Assembly: GCA_031549665.1 (NCBI GenBank)
Contig: JAVBPJ010000015.1
Location: 1-64,000 of the forward strand
Length of the DNA stretch: 64,000 nucleotides
Origin: Rikenella sp031549665
GTDB lineage: Bacteria; Bacteroidota; Bacteroidia; Bacteroidales; Rikenellaceae
Direction of reading: 5' to 3'
Positions 32,809 through 41,838 of the stretch are shown here, in pieces. Under the pieces are notes generated by a model, which worked only from the letters and a program-made list of their open reading frames with translations, did no database searches and was not told where the DNA came from. Positions within the stretch are counted from its first letter, which is position 1, and each line of letters begins with the position of its first letter. The position numbers were made by a program, and so were the translations under genes.

Positions 32809-33680
32809 CACTCTTCCCGTTTTTTCGCGTATTTCCAGCGGCGGTGCGACCACATCCACAATTCGGGCCGCGTACGGATCATCTGTTCCAGGCGTTCGGC
32901 GTAGCGGCGGGTGATCTCGCCGGTTTTGACGGTCTCGTCTCCGTCGTAAATCATTTCGAAGGTGGCCTCGTAACGTCCCCGCTTCACCTTTTTCATGCTC
33001 AGGAAAACCACGGGCAGGTGGAATTTCAGGGCCATTTTTTCCATGCCCAGGAAGAAGGGGGTCCAACGGCCCAGGAAAAGGGTCCAGTTTTGGATCGAGG
33101 GATAGGGGGGGGTCTGGTCGGCGATCAGGGCGATGGCGACGGGACTCTGCTTGGCCTGACGGCGGATCACTTCGCGCGTTACCTCCTCCATCGAGGTGGG
33201 AGTGGCGCCAAAGCGGCTGCGGATTTTGTGGTAAAAGCGGTCGAATCCTTCGCTTTGCAGGGGGCGGTAAACGGCCAGCACGTCGTCGTGCCGCGAGTGG
33301 AGCGGGTAGCTGCACGTGTATTCCCACGAACCGTAGTGCGCCATGGCCGAAATGAAACTCCGTCCCTGGGTCTGGCGTTCGATCTGTTCGACGTTCACAA
33401 AACGAATGCGGCGCTCGATTTTCCGGCGGGTTACCGAGGCCATCGACATGGTTTCGACAAAAACATCGGCCAGGTGGGCGTAAAATTTCCGTTCGATCCG
33501 GCGAAGTTCCCTGACGCTCTTTTCGGGGAACGAGGTGCGCAGGTTCTCCCGAACCACGCTGCGGCGGTAGCGAACCAGGTAATACAACACGCCGCGAATC
33601 ACGTCGCTCAGCAAAAACTGGATCTTGTAGGGGAATATCCCCACAAACCAGGAGAATCCGTAAATCAGGTAATAACTCAT
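32808..33680 (-). CDS. LpxL/HtrB-type lipid A acyltransferase
   Basis: 290 residues. Membrane-associated N-terminus (3-35), and the family motif H-x4-E as HYGSWE with His115 and Glu120, followed by ADQTPPYPSIQNW and TPFFLGMEKMAL. It transfers a secondary acyl chain to lipid A on the inner face of the inner membrane. ATG 33680 overlaps the phosphatase stop as ATGA. The operon combines this with a glycosyltransferase, consistent with envelope work. Confidence 0.9.
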   Translation of the reverse strand: MSYYLIYGFSWFVGIFPYKIQFLLSDVIRGVLYYLVRYRRSVVRENLRTSFPEKSVRELRRIERKFYAHLADVFVETMSMASVTRRKIERRIRFVNVEQIERQTQGRSFISAMAHYGSWEYTCSYPLHSRHDDVLAVYRPLQSEGFDRFYHKIRSRFGATPTSMEEVTREVIRRQAKQSPVAIALIADQTPPYPSIQNWTLFLGRWTPFFLGMEKMALKFHLPVVFLSMKKVKRGRYEATFEMIYDGDETVKTGEITRRYAERLEQMIRTRPELWMWSHRRWKYAKKREE

Positions 33681-34468
33681 CGTCCGGGGGCCACTTGGGC
33701 CTGTATTTCGTCCCACAGGTGGGCGTTGGTGGCAATGACCGACCGACCGAACACCCAGTCCGTTCCGCGGTCGAATTCGGCGATTTTTCCTCCGGCGCGC
33801 TCCACGATGAATCCTCCGGCGGCCACATCCCACGGCGAAAGGTTGACCTGATAGAAGGCGTCGCACCGTCCCGCGGCCACGTACACCAGGTCGGTGGCGG
33901 CCGATCCCAGGCGGCGCGCGCCGTGGCTGTGCCGGTTGAAGTATTCGAAGCTCCGCATAAAGGTCTCCATCACGCCCTGGGTGTCGTAAGCAAGGCCTGT
34001 AACGATCAGTCCCCGAGCCACTACGGGCACGGACGACACGGCGATCGGCGCTCCGTTGAGGTAGGCGGCGCTTCCCTGCCAGGCATAAAAGGTTTCGTTC
34101 AGGGTAACTTCATGCACCACGCCCACCACCACCCGGTCGCGGTGCATCAGGGCGATGCTGACGGCGTAGGGGGGCAGGCCGTGGATGAAGTTGGTGGTGC
34201 CGTCCAACGGATCGATCACCCATTGGTACTCGGCCGATTTATCGGGGGCCACGCTCCCCTCTTCGGTGATGAATCCGGCCTCGGGAAGCAGTGTACGCAA
34301 CGCGGAAACGATCTGCCTCTCGGCCTGTTTATCGACGTAGGAAACCAGGTTGTTCACTCCCTTTTCTTCGACCCGGTCGACGGAAAAACGGCTCCGTTCG
34401 GCGGCGATAAAACGGCCGGCCGCTCGGGCGATCTCGCATACTTCGACGCAAATGTTGCGGTAGTCCAT
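33677..34468 (-). CDS. Inositol monophosphatase family phosphatase
   Basis: 263 residues. Metal-binding motifs: Glu69-Glu70 in ITEEGS, DPLDGTTNF starting at Asp86, and the C-terminal WDVAAGGFIVERAGG. The family dephosphorylates inositol phosphates, some sugar phosphates or 3'-phosphoadenosine phosphate; the substrate cannot be told. First gene of the operon that continues into the acyltransferase, the fused glycosyltransferase and nadE. The -7 box lies 4 bases before the ATG. Confidence 0.9.
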   Translation of the reverse strand: MDYRNICVEVCEIARAAGRFIAAERSRFSVDRVEEKGVNNLVSYVDKQAERQIVSALRTLLPEAGFITEEGSVAPDKSAEYQWVIDPLDGTTNFIHGLPPYAVSIALMHRDRVVVGVVHEVTLNETFYAWQGSAAYLNGAPIAVSSVPVVARGLIVTGLAYDTQGVMETFMRSFEYFNRHSHGARRLGSAATDLVYVAAGRCDAFYQVNLSPWDVAAGGFIVERAGGKIAEFDRGTDWVFGRSVIATNAHLWDEIQAQVAPGR

Positions 34469-34472
34469 TCTA

Positions 34473-34480
34473 CAAAGTTA
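34473..34480 (-). promoter_or_regulatory. -7 promoter box for the phosphatase operon
   Basis: TAACTTTG on the minus strand, 4 bases (TAGA) before the ATG. Same arrangement as holA. Confidence 0.6.
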
Positions 34481-34570
34481 CGTTTTTCCCGCAGATTTTC
34501 ACGCCCTCTTTTCGGCACGAATGGTTCGCAACCTGCATGCCCTGCCTCCCACGAACAGGCCGACCGGATT

Positions 34571-34608
34571 AAAAAGATCGAGGCCTCCCCTGGCGGGGAG
34601 GCCTCGAT
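34571..34608 (-). terminator. Terminator of the ribosomal superoperon after eno
   Basis: A perfect 14-pair stem (34577-34590 with 34595-34608) with a 4-base loop, followed on the minus strand by CTTTTT. It lies 26 bases past the eno stop. Confidence 0.94.
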
Positions 34609-34634
34609 TCAAAGGCTATCCGGCGTACCGGAGC

Positions 34635-35939
34635 CTATTTGCGATAGATTTTGGTGTACCCGTAAATGGCTTCGTCGCCCAACTCCTCTTCGATACGGAG
34701 CAGTTGGTTGTACTTGGCCATGCGGTCGGAACGGCTCATCGAACCGGTTTTGATCTGGCCCGAGTTGGTCGCCACGGCGATGTCGGCGATGGTCGAATCC
34801 TCGGTTTCGCCCGAACGGTGCGAAGTTACGCTGGTGTAACCGGCGCGGTGGGCCATTTCAATGGCGTCGAGGGTTTCGGTCAACGAACCGATTTGGTTCA
34901 CTTTGATCAGAATCGAGTTGGCACAACCCATTTCGATCCCTTTCTTGAGGAACTCAACGTTGGTTACGAACAGGTCGTCGCCCACCAACTGGCATTTGTC
35001 GCCCAGTTTGTCGGTAAGCAACTTCCAGCCGTCCCAGTCGTTTTCGCCCATGCCGTCTTCGATCGAGTCGATGGGGTAATTGGCCACCAGTCCTTCGAGG
35101 AAGGCCACCTGTTCGGCCGAGTTTCGTTTGGCGCCTTGGGGGCCTTCGAATTTGGTGTAGTCGTAGATTCCGTCTTTGAAGAATTCGGACGAAGCGCAGT
35201 CGAGGCCGATCGATACGTCGCCGCCTTCGCTCTTGCGACCGGGTTTGTAGCCGGCGTTTTTGATGGCTTGGATGATCGATTCGAGGGCGTCTTCGGTGCC
35301 TTTGAGCGCGGGAGCGAATCCTCCTTCATCGCCCACGGCGGTGCTGAGGTTGCGGTCGTGCAATACTTTTTTGAGCGAGTGGAACACTTCGGCTCCCATG
35401 CGCAGCCCTTCTTTGAACGAGGCGGCGCCCACGGGGCGAATCATGAATTCCTGGAAGGCGATCGGGGCGTCGGAGTGCGACCCGCCGTTGATGATGTTCA
35501 TCATCGGAACGGGGAGGGTTTTGGCGTTCGCTCCGCCGATGTAACGGTACAGGGGCACTTGCAGGTAATCGGCGGCGGCTTTGGCTACGGCCAGCGATAC
35601 GCCGAGGATGGCGTTGGCGCCGAGGTTGCTTTTGGTGCTGGTGCCGTCCATTGCGATCATGGTTTTGTCGATGCCGACTTGGTCGGTTACGAGCATCCCT
35701 ACGATCTCTTTAGCGATCACTTCGTTGACGTTTTGAACGGCTTTCAGAACGCCTTTGCCGAGGTAGCGGCCTTTGTCTCCGTCGCGGAGTTCGAGGGCTT
35801 CGTTTTCGCCGGTCGATGCTCCCGAGGGTACGGCTGCACGGCCGAAAGCGCCGCTGGCGGTCAATACTTCGACTTCGATGGTGGGATTACCGCGCGAGTC
35901 GATGATCTCGCGGGCGTGTACGCTGATGATTTGTCCCAT
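34635..35939 (-). CDS. eno: Enolase
   Basis: 434 residues, full length. The mobile loop SGASTGENEALELRDGD, the signature ILIKVNQIGSLTET near 338, and SHRSGETEDS are present. It dehydrates 2-phosphoglycerate to phosphoenolpyruvate and may also sit in the RNA degradosome. It follows rplQ by 30 bases at the end of the ribosomal run, so glycolysis is wired to translation genes. No separate promoter is visible. Confidence 0.97.
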   Translation of the reverse strand: MGQIISVHAREIIDSRGNPTIEVEVLTASGAFGRAAVPSGASTGENEALELRDGDKGRYLGKGVLKAVQNVNEVIAKEIVGMLVTDQVGIDKTMIAMDGTSTKSNLGANAILGVSLAVAKAAADYLQVPLYRYIGGANAKTLPVPMMNIINGGSHSDAPIAFQEFMIRPVGAASFKEGLRMGAEVFHSLKKVLHDRNLSTAVGDEGGFAPALKGTEDALESIIQAIKNAGYKPGRKSEGGDVSIGLDCASSEFFKDGIYDYTKFEGPQGAKRNSAEQVAFLEGLVANYPIDSIEDGMGENDWDGWKLLTDKLGDKCQLVGDDLFVTNVEFLKKGIEMGCANSILIKVNQIGSLTETLDAIEMAHRAGYTSVTSHRSGETEDSTIADIAVATNSGQIKTGSMSRSDRMAKYNQLLRIEEELGDEAIYGYTKIYRK

Positions 35940-35969
35940 GGTTGGTTCTTTGTATTTTTTCGTGGTTGA

Positions 35970-36533
35970 TTACTCTGCTTTTTCCTCTTCAACGGCGGCG
36001 GGAACCTCTTCGGTTACCGCTTCGGCCGCTGCTGCGGGGGCCTCTTCCTCTGCGGGAGCGGCTGCTTCGGCAACGGGTGCGGCGGGTTTGGCTGCGGGCT
36101 TGGCGGCTGCGGCACCCGATCCGGCGCGGCGGGTCTTGGGTTTAGCGGCGGCTTTTTTCTCGGTCGAGTAGGTTTCGTTGAAGTCGACCAGTTCGATGAA
36201 GCACATCTCCGAGGCGTCGCCTGCACGGAAGCCGGTTTTCAGGATACGGGTGTATCCGCCGGGACGGTCGGCGATCTTGGGGGCGATTTCGCGGAAGAGT
36301 TCAGTGACGGCCTCTTTGCTTTTGAGGTAGCTGAACACCATCCGGCGCGAGTGGGTGGTATCTTCTTTCGATTTGGTCACCAGGGGCTCGACGTAGGTGC
36401 GCAGGGCTTTGGCTTTGGCCACGGTGGTTTTAATCCGTTTGTGCAGGATCAGCGAGGCGGCCATGTTGGCCATCAGTGCTTTGCGGTGCGAGGCCTGACG
36501 ACCCAGGTGGTTGATGGTTCTATTGTGTCTCAT
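35970..36533 (-). CDS. rplQ: 50S ribosomal protein L17
   Basis: 187 residues. The L17 core (1-125, beginning MRHNRTINHLGRQASHRKAL) is followed by a 60-residue Ala/Pro/Glu-rich low-complexity tail, as in other Bacteroidota but absent from the E. coli protein. It follows rpoA by 9 bases. Confidence 0.97.
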   Translation of the reverse strand: MRHNRTINHLGRQASHRKALMANMAASLILHKRIKTTVAKAKALRTYVEPLVTKSKEDTTHSRRMVFSYLKSKEAVTELFREIAPKIADRPGGYTRILKTGFRAGDASEMCFIELVDFNETYSTEKKAAAKPKTRRAGSGAAAAKPAAKPAAPVAEAAAPAEEEAPAAAAEAVTEEVPAAVEEEKAE

Positions 36534-36542
36534 GGGGTAGAA

Positions 36543-37538
36543 TTACTCTTTGTCTAATTTGTACTTGGCGACTTCCATTCCGAAGTGCAGGTTCAGGTTG
36601 GTCAGCAGTTCGTCGAGTTCGGCGAGCGATTTTTTCCCGAAATTGCGGAATTTGAGCAGGTCGCTGCGTTGGAAGCGTACCAGATCGCCGATGGTTTCCA
36701 CTTCGGCTGCTTTGAGGCAGTTCAGCGCACGTACCGAAAGGTCTTGTTCGCCGAGTTTGCTCTTGAGCAGTTGACGCATGTGGATGATGTTCTCGTCGAA
36801 CTCTTCCCCGGCAACCTGTTCTTCGCTGTCGACGGTGATTTTTTCGTCGGAGAAGAGCATGAAGTGGAAGATCAGGATCTTGGCGGCCTCTTTCAGGGCG
36901 TCCTTGGGGTGGACCGATCCGTCGGTGGTGATCTCGATGGTCAGTTTTTCGTAGTCGGTTTTTTGCTCTACGCGGTAGTTGTCGACAACGTATTTGACGT
37001 TTTTGATCGGGGTGTGGATCGAATCGATGGGCAGCAGGCCGATGGGGACGTCCACTACGGGACGGTTCTCTTCGGCGGGTACGTATCCGCGGCCTTTACC
37101 GATGGTCAACTCCATTTGGAATTTGGTACCGGGTTCGAGGCGGCAGATCAACTGCTCGGGATTCAGTACTTTGAATCCGCTCATGTGGTTCGAAAAATAG
37201 CCGGCCGTAAGTTCGGTAACTCCCGATACGTTGATGGTTACTTTTTCGCGTTCGATGTTTTGGGCAGTTTGAACCAAACGTACTTGTTTGAGGTTCAGGA
37301 TGATTTCTATCATCTCTTCCATCACTCCGGGGATGGAAGCAAACTCGTGATCGACTCCGGCCACCTGGACGGTGGTGATGGCGTAACCTTCGAGCGATGA
37401 TAGGAGTATTCGACGGAGTGCATTGCCCACGGTAATCCCGAAACCGGGCTCCAGCGGACGGAATTCGAACCGTCCGAAGGTCGCCGTAGATTCCAGCATG
37501 ATTACTCTGTCGGGCTTTTGGAATGCTAAGATGGCCAT
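36543..37538 (-). CDS. rpoA: RNA polymerase subunit alpha
   Basis: 331 residues. N-terminal assembly domain (1-230: FEFRPLEPGFGITVGNALRR) and C-terminal helix-hairpin-helix domain (about 255-320, IGDLVRFQRSDLLKFRNFGK) that contacts DNA and activators. The acidic linker between them is typical. It lies in the normal rpsM-rpsK-rpsD-rpoA-rplQ order. Confidence 0.98.
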   Translation of the reverse strand: MAILAFQKPDRVIMLESTATFGRFEFRPLEPGFGITVGNALRRILLSSLEGYAITTVQVAGVDHEFASIPGVMEEMIEIILNLKQVRLVQTAQNIEREKVTINVSGVTELTAGYFSNHMSGFKVLNPEQLICRLEPGTKFQMELTIGKGRGYVPAEENRPVVDVPIGLLPIDSIHTPIKNVKYVVDNYRVEQKTDYEKLTIEITTDGSVHPKDALKEAAKILIFHFMLFSDEKITVDSEEQVAGEEFDENIIHMRQLLKSKLGEQDLSVRALNCLKAAEVETIGDLVRFQRSDLLKFRNFGKKSLAELDELLTNLNLHFGMEVAKYKLDKE

Positions 37539-37565
37539 TGTGTTTACTCCTCGAGGTTTTAGGGG

Positions 37566-38174
37566 TTATTTTGAATACAATTCGACGATCAACTGCTCGT
37601 TGATGTTTTCGGGGATGTCGGCCCGTTCGGGGCGTTGCAGGAATTTCCCTGCCAACAGGGCGCCGTCCCAGTCGAGCCAGCCGTAGCGGCTGCGCTGGTT
37701 GCCGGCAACCGACTCCTGAATCACTTCGAGGGCTTTCGATTTTTCTCGAACAGCCACCACCTGGCCGGGTTTTACCTGGTAGGAGGGGATGTTCACCACC
37801 TCGCCGCCTACGGTGATGTGGCGGTGGGATACCAACTGACGGGCGGCCGACCGGGTGGGGGCAATGCCCAAACGGTATACGACGTTGTCCAAGCGGCTTT
37901 CGAGCAGTTGCAACAGCACTTCACCGGTAACTCCGCCCGCGCGTTCGGCGGTTTCGAAGGTGAGGCGGAATTGCTTTTCGAGCATGCCGTAGATGGCTTT
38001 GGCTTTTTGTTTTTCTTTCAACTGTACGCCGTATTCGGATACTTTCTTACGACGACGGTTGAGTCCGTGTTGTCCGGGGGGGTAGTTTTTCTTTTCGTAC
38101 GATTTATCGGCGCCGAAGATGGGTTCTCCAAACTTGCGGGCGATTTTGGTTTTTGGTCCTGTATAACGTGCCAT
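37566..38174 (-). CDS. rpsD: 30S ribosomal protein S4
   Basis: 202 residues. S4 RNA-binding domain in ESRLDNVVYRLGIAPTRSAA; the N-terminal region lacks cysteines, so it is the zinc-free form. S4 nucleates 30S assembly and in enterobacteria represses this operon. The 103-base gap to rpsK upstream is longer than most here. Confidence 0.97.
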   Translation of the reverse strand: MARYTGPKTKIARKFGEPIFGADKSYEKKNYPPGQHGLNRRRKKVSEYGVQLKEKQKAKAIYGMLEKQFRLTFETAERAGGVTGEVLLQLLESRLDNVVYRLGIAPTRSAARQLVSHRHITVGGEVVNIPSYQVKPGQVVAVREKSKALEVIQESVAGNQRSRYGWLDWDGALLAGKFLQRPERADIPENINEQLIVELYSK

Positions 38175-38277
38175 GTATGGTTTTCTTTAAGATTGGTTTG
38201 TTGTTTCTCCTTCTTCTGAGGGCGAACGTGCGGGGGCCTTTCCTGTGTCGCGGAGGGCTCTCGCTTTCACCGCTGCA

Positions 38278-38664
38278 TTACACGCGGCGGCGTGCCGGAG
38301 GACGGCAACCGTTGTGGGGAAGGGGGGTAACGTCGATGATTTCGATGACTTCGATACCGGCTCCGTTGATGGTACGGATGGCGGACTCGCGGCCCGATCC
38401 GGGACCTTTCACGTATACTTTCACCTTACGCAATCCAAGGTCGTAGGCTACTTTCGCGCAGTCCTGTGCGGCGGTCTGTGCGGCGTAGGGGGTGTTTTTC
38501 TTCGACCCGCGGAATCCCATTTTACCGGCGGAACTCCAGCTGATCACTTCGCCACGGCCGTTCGCCAACGTAACAATGACGTTGTTGAAGGTGGAGTGGA
38601 TGTGTGCCTGACCAAGTGCGTCGACTTTAACGACTTTCTTTTTGGTGGTGGTCTTTTTTGCCAT
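38278..38664 (-). CDS. rpsK: 30S ribosomal protein S11
   Basis: 128 residues with the S11 signature LRKVKVYVKGPGSGRESAIR and the C-terminal PHNGCRPPARRRV. It forms part of the 30S platform. The usual PKRRRV end reads PARRRV here. 15 bases after rpsM. Confidence 0.97.
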   Translation of the reverse strand: MAKKTTTKKKVVKVDALGQAHIHSTFNNVIVTLANGRGEVISWSSAGKMGFRGSKKNTPYAAQTAAQDCAKVAYDLGLRKVKVYVKGPGSGRESAIRTINGAGIEVIEIIDVTPLPHNGCRPPARRRV

Positions 38665-38679
38665 ACTGTTACCTATTTA

Positions 38680-39060
38680 TTACTTGGTTGCTTTTTTCTT
38701 GTTTGCGACTGTTTTCTTGCGGCCTTTGCGGGTACGGGCGTTGTTCTTGGTGCTTTGACCGCGCACGGGCAGACCGATCCGGTGGCGTATGCCGCGGTAG
38801 CAGCCAATGTCCATCAGGCGCTTGATGTTGAGCTGGATGGTCGAACGGAGCTCGCCTTCCACGCGGATGCCGGCTTCGGCAATGGCGTTACGGATGGCGT
38901 TTATCTGGGTGTCGTTCCAGTCTTTTACTTTAACGTTTTGGTCGATGCCGGCTTTGTCGAGCAGCATCGCAGCGGTGCTACGGCCAACGCCGTAGATGTA
39001 GGTGAGGCCGATGACGCCTCGCTTGTTTTTGGGTAAGTCTACTCCGACTATACGTGCCAT
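38680..39060 (-). CDS. rpsM: 30S ribosomal protein S13
   Basis: 126 residues, starting MARIVGVDLPKNKRGVIGLT, with the helix-two-turn-helix and the conserved C-terminal RGQSTKNNARTRKGRKKT. It contacts the 50S subunit and P-site tRNA. 40 bases after rpmJ. Confidence 0.97.
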   Translation of the reverse strand: MARIVGVDLPKNKRGVIGLTYIYGVGRSTAAMLLDKAGIDQNVKVKDWNDTQINAIRNAIAEAGIRVEGELRSTIQLNIKRLMDIGCYRGIRHRIGLPVRGQSTKNNARTRKGRKKTVANKKKATK

Positions 39061-39100
39061 ATGGTTCTCTTTTTGCTTTTGTTAGTAAGTTGGATGAAGG

Positions 39101-39217
39101 TTACCCCTGACGCATTTTGAGTTTAGGGTTCTTTTTGCAGATGACGTACAGACGTCCCTTGCGCTTCACGATTTTGCAGTCTTCGCTGCGTTTTTTGATG
39201 GAGGCTCTAACTTTCAT
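39101..39217 (-). CDS. rpmJ: 50S ribosomal protein L36
   Basis: 38 residues, starting MKVRASIKKRSEDCKIV. I chose ATG 39217 because it gives the exact family length; the frame stays open upstream into the spacer. Cys14 and Cys27 are kept, but the other two zinc ligands of the classical form (Cys11 and a His) are replaced, so zinc binding is doubtful. Confidence 0.95.
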   Translation of the reverse strand: MKVRASIKKRSEDCKIVKRKGRLYVICKKNPKLKMRQG

Positions 39218-39326
39218 GGTTGTTTCTGTGTTTCTTGTCCGGGTGGGTTTTCCTTTCTGTCGACCCTGCTCGCCCGGGGGCGGGTCGGGGCGTAAAAAGG
39301 GGGCGCTACTCAACGGGCCGCGGGGC

Positions 39327-39545
39327 CTATTTGTAGCGGAATGAGATGCGGCCCTTCGACAGGTCGTAGGGGGACATCTCGACTTTCACTTTATCGCCGG
39401 GTAGGATTTTGATGTAGTGCATCCGCATCTTGCCGGAGATGTGTGCGGTGATCACGTGGCCGTTGTCCAGCTCCACGCGGAACATGGCGTTGGAGAGGGC
39501 TTCGATGATCGTTCCGTCTTTTTCGATTGCAGCTTGTTTGGCCAT
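39327..39545 (-). CDS. infA: Translation initiation factor IF-1
   Basis: 72 residues from ATG 39545 (MAKQAAIEKDGTI), an S1/OB fold with GHVITAHISGKMRMHYIKIL and the C-terminal DLSKGRISFRYK. It blocks the A site during initiation. An upstream in-frame ATG would add 17 residues outside the family; rejected. It lies between map and rpmJ, a common order. Confidence 0.97.
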   Translation of the reverse strand: MAKQAAIEKDGTIIEALSNAMFRVELDNGHVITAHISGKMRMHYIKILPGDKVKVEMSPYDLSKGRISFRYK

Positions 39546-39638
39546 TAAATGGGTTTTAACGGTTTCTTTTCCGCTCTCGTCTTCGTGGTCGGCCAACCTC
39601 GTAATGGGTTGTTGCGCGCCGCTGCTGACCGGAGTGGA

Positions 39639-40406
39639 TTAGCTTGGGCTTTCGATATACGCAAACGTGGAGAGGGGGTCGGGGCCTGCTTCGGTTACCG
39701 CTACGGCGAACTCGAAGTGGGCTGAGGGTTGACGGTCGGCGGTTCTGGTGGTCCAACCGTCTTTTTCAAAGATTATGACTCGGGTTCCGAGGTTCACCAT
39801 CGGTTCGATGCAGATCACCGTGCCGGCTTTCAGCCGGGGGCCGCTCCCCTGCCGCCCGTAGTTGGGCACTTGGGGGTCTTCGTGGAGCGATCGGCCGAGG
39901 CCGTGCCCTACGAGTTCGCGGACGATGGTCATACCGTGTTGCTCTACGTGGCTCTGAACGGCGTGCGAGATATCTCCCACGCGGTTGCCGGGCCGGGCCT
40001 GTGCGACACCTTTATAAAGAGCTTCCTTGGTCACTTCGAGCAGCTCGCGGGTGCGAGGCGCTATTTCACCTACTGCGAATGTGTAGGCCGAGTCACCATG
40101 AAAACCGTTCATAATTGCGCCGCAGTCTACCGAGACAATGTCTCCTTCCTGCAGGGCGTAGTCCGAGGGAATCCCGTGTACCACCTGCTCGTTAACTGAC
40201 GTGCAGAGGGTTGCGGGGAATCCGCCATATCCTTTGAAACCCGGGATCGCTCCGTGCGAACGGATAAACTCTTCGGCCACGCGGTCCAACTCTCGGGTTG
40301 TAACGCCGGGGCGTATGAGCGTACCCACCAGGGCGAGTGTTTTGCACACCAGCTGGTTGCTTGCGCGGATCAGTTCGATCTCCTCTGGGGTTTTCAGGTA
40401 TATCAT
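39639..40406 (-). CDS. map: Methionine aminopeptidase, type I
   Basis: 255 residues. The five metal ligands are in place: Asp94, Asp105, His168, Glu201 and Glu232. It removes the initiator Met from new proteins. It sits between secY (97 bases) and infA in the ribosomal run. Confidence 0.96.
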   Translation of the reverse strand: MIYLKTPEEIELIRASNQLVCKTLALVGTLIRPGVTTRELDRVAEEFIRSHGAIPGFKGYGGFPATLCTSVNEQVVHGIPSDYALQEGDIVSVDCGAIMNGFHGDSAYTFAVGEIAPRTRELLEVTKEALYKGVAQARPGNRVGDISHAVQSHVEQHGMTIVRELVGHGLGRSLHEDPQVPNYGRQGSGPRLKAGTVICIEPMVNLGTRVIIFEKDGWTTRTADRQPSAHFEFAVAVTEAGPDPLSTFAYIESPS

Positions 40407-40458
40407 GTATATAAAAGAACTCTTTTTTCTTCGGGGGCTTTGGGGCTTTATCCTCGTC

Positions 40459-40487
40459 GGGACGGAAGGGGTTGTCTCTTCCGTCCC
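40459..40487 (-). other. Hairpin in the secY-map spacer
   Basis: A perfect 10-pair stem (40459-40468 with 40478-40487) lies just after the secY stop. No T-run follows on the minus strand, so it is more likely an attenuator, a processing site or a 3'-end protector than a full terminator. Confidence 0.5.
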
Positions 40488-40503
40488 AACGGTGGATAGG
40501 GGC

Positions 40504-41835
40504 TTAGCCTTGGCGGCCTTTCAGCCGGCCGCTTTTCATCAGTCCGTCGTAGTGGCGCAGCAGCAGGTGGCTTTCGATCTGTTGCAGGGTATCGAGCACA
40601 ACGCCGACCAGGATCAGCAGCGAGGTCCCGCCGTAGAAGAGGGCGAACTGGCTGTCGATGCCGATCAGGTGGGCTCCTACGGGGAGGATGGCGATCAGGG
40701 CCAGGGCGATCGACCCGGGAAGGGTGATGCGGGTCATGATCGTGTCGAGGTATTCGGCGGTTTTCTTGCCGGGTTTGATGCCGGGGATGAATCCTCCGTT
40801 GCGCTTCATGTCGTCGGCCATCTGGTTGGTGTTGATGGTCAGAGCGGTGTAGAAGTAGGTGAAGGCCATTACCAGGATGGCGAAGATGAAGTTGTACCAG
40901 AATCCGTACATGTTGCCGATGATGGCGGCAAAGCCCTGGGTGGTTTCGAACCGGGTAAAGATCATCGGGATCATCATCAGGGCTTGGGCGAAGATGATGG
41001 GCATTACGCCGGCTGAGTTGATCTTCAGGGGGATGTACTGACGTGTGCCGCCGTACTGTTTGTTGCCTACGATGCGCTTGGCGTACTGCACGGGGATCCG
41101 GCGGGTGGCCTGCACGATGGCGATGGTTGCGGCGAAGATCAGGAACAGGATGACCAGTTCGACGATCAGCATCACGAAGCCGCCGCCGGCGGTGGTGAAG
41201 CGGGCGTTGAGCTCGGCCAGGAAGGCGTGGGGCAAACGGGCGATGATACCGACCATGATGATCAGCGACACGCCGTTACCGATCCCTTTGTCGGTGATTT
41301 TTTCGCCGAGCCACATCACGAACATCGTTCCTGCGATCAGCACCATCATGGCGCAGAAGGTGAACAGGAATCCGGTGCCGATCACAAAGGCCGACGGGGG
41401 AAGGGTGTTCCCCATTTGCAGGTTGGCCAGGTAGGCGGGGGCTTGGATCAGCAGCACTCCGATGGTGAGGTAGCGGGTCCACTGGTTGATTTTGCGACGG
41501 CCGCTCTCTCCCTCTTTCTGCAATTTTTGGAAATAGGGGATGGCGATTCCGAGCAGCTGGATCATGATCGACGCGGAGATGTAGGGCATGATCCCGAGCG
41601 CGAAGATGGATGCGTTCGAGAAGGCTCCTCCGGAGAAGATGTCCAACAGGCCGAGGATTCCGCTCTGGGTCTGCCCCTGCAGGCCGGAGCCGATCAGGGC
41701 TTCGGGGTTGATCCCGGGCAGCACCACAAACGTTCCCAATCGATAGATCAGCAGCACACCCAGGGTAAAGAGGATGCGCTTGCGGAGCTCTTCGATGCGG
41801 AAGATGTTGCGAATGGTTTCGATTAGTCTTTTCAT
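40504..41835 (-). CDS. secY: Preprotein translocase subunit SecY
   Basis: 443 residues with ten predicted membrane helices; family signatures GIMPYISASIMIQLL and the cytoplasmic loop RRIPVQYAKRIVG. It forms the protein-conducting channel with SecE and SecG. It starts 3 bases after rplO, the usual spc order. Confidence 0.97.
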   Translation of the reverse strand: MKRLIETIRNIFRIEELRKRILFTLGVLLIYRLGTFVVLPGINPEALIGSGLQGQTQSGILGLLDIFSGGAFSNASIFALGIMPYISASIMIQLLGIAIPYFQKLQKEGESGRRKINQWTRYLTIGVLLIQAPAYLANLQMGNTLPPSAFVIGTGFLFTFCAMMVLIAGTMFVMWLGEKITDKGIGNGVSLIIMVGIIARLPHAFLAELNARFTTAGGGFVMLIVELVILFLIFAATIAIVQATRRIPVQYAKRIVGNKQYGGTRQYIPLKINSAGVMPIIFAQALMMIPMIFTRFETTQGFAAIIGNMYGFWYNFIFAILVMAFTYFYTALTINTNQMADDMKRNGGFIPGIKPGKKTAEYLDTIMTRITLPGSIALALIAILPVGAHLIGIDSQFALFYGGTSLLILVGVVLDTLQQIESHLLLRHYDGLMKSGRLKGRQG

Positions 41836-41838
41836 CGC

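Noticed and set aside
32809..33828. Upstream extension of the glycosyltransferase frame
   Set aside because: It overlaps the acyltransferase in another frame and its translation is Arg/Pro-rich noise; the GT family start MERLAIVILNWNG is at 32808.
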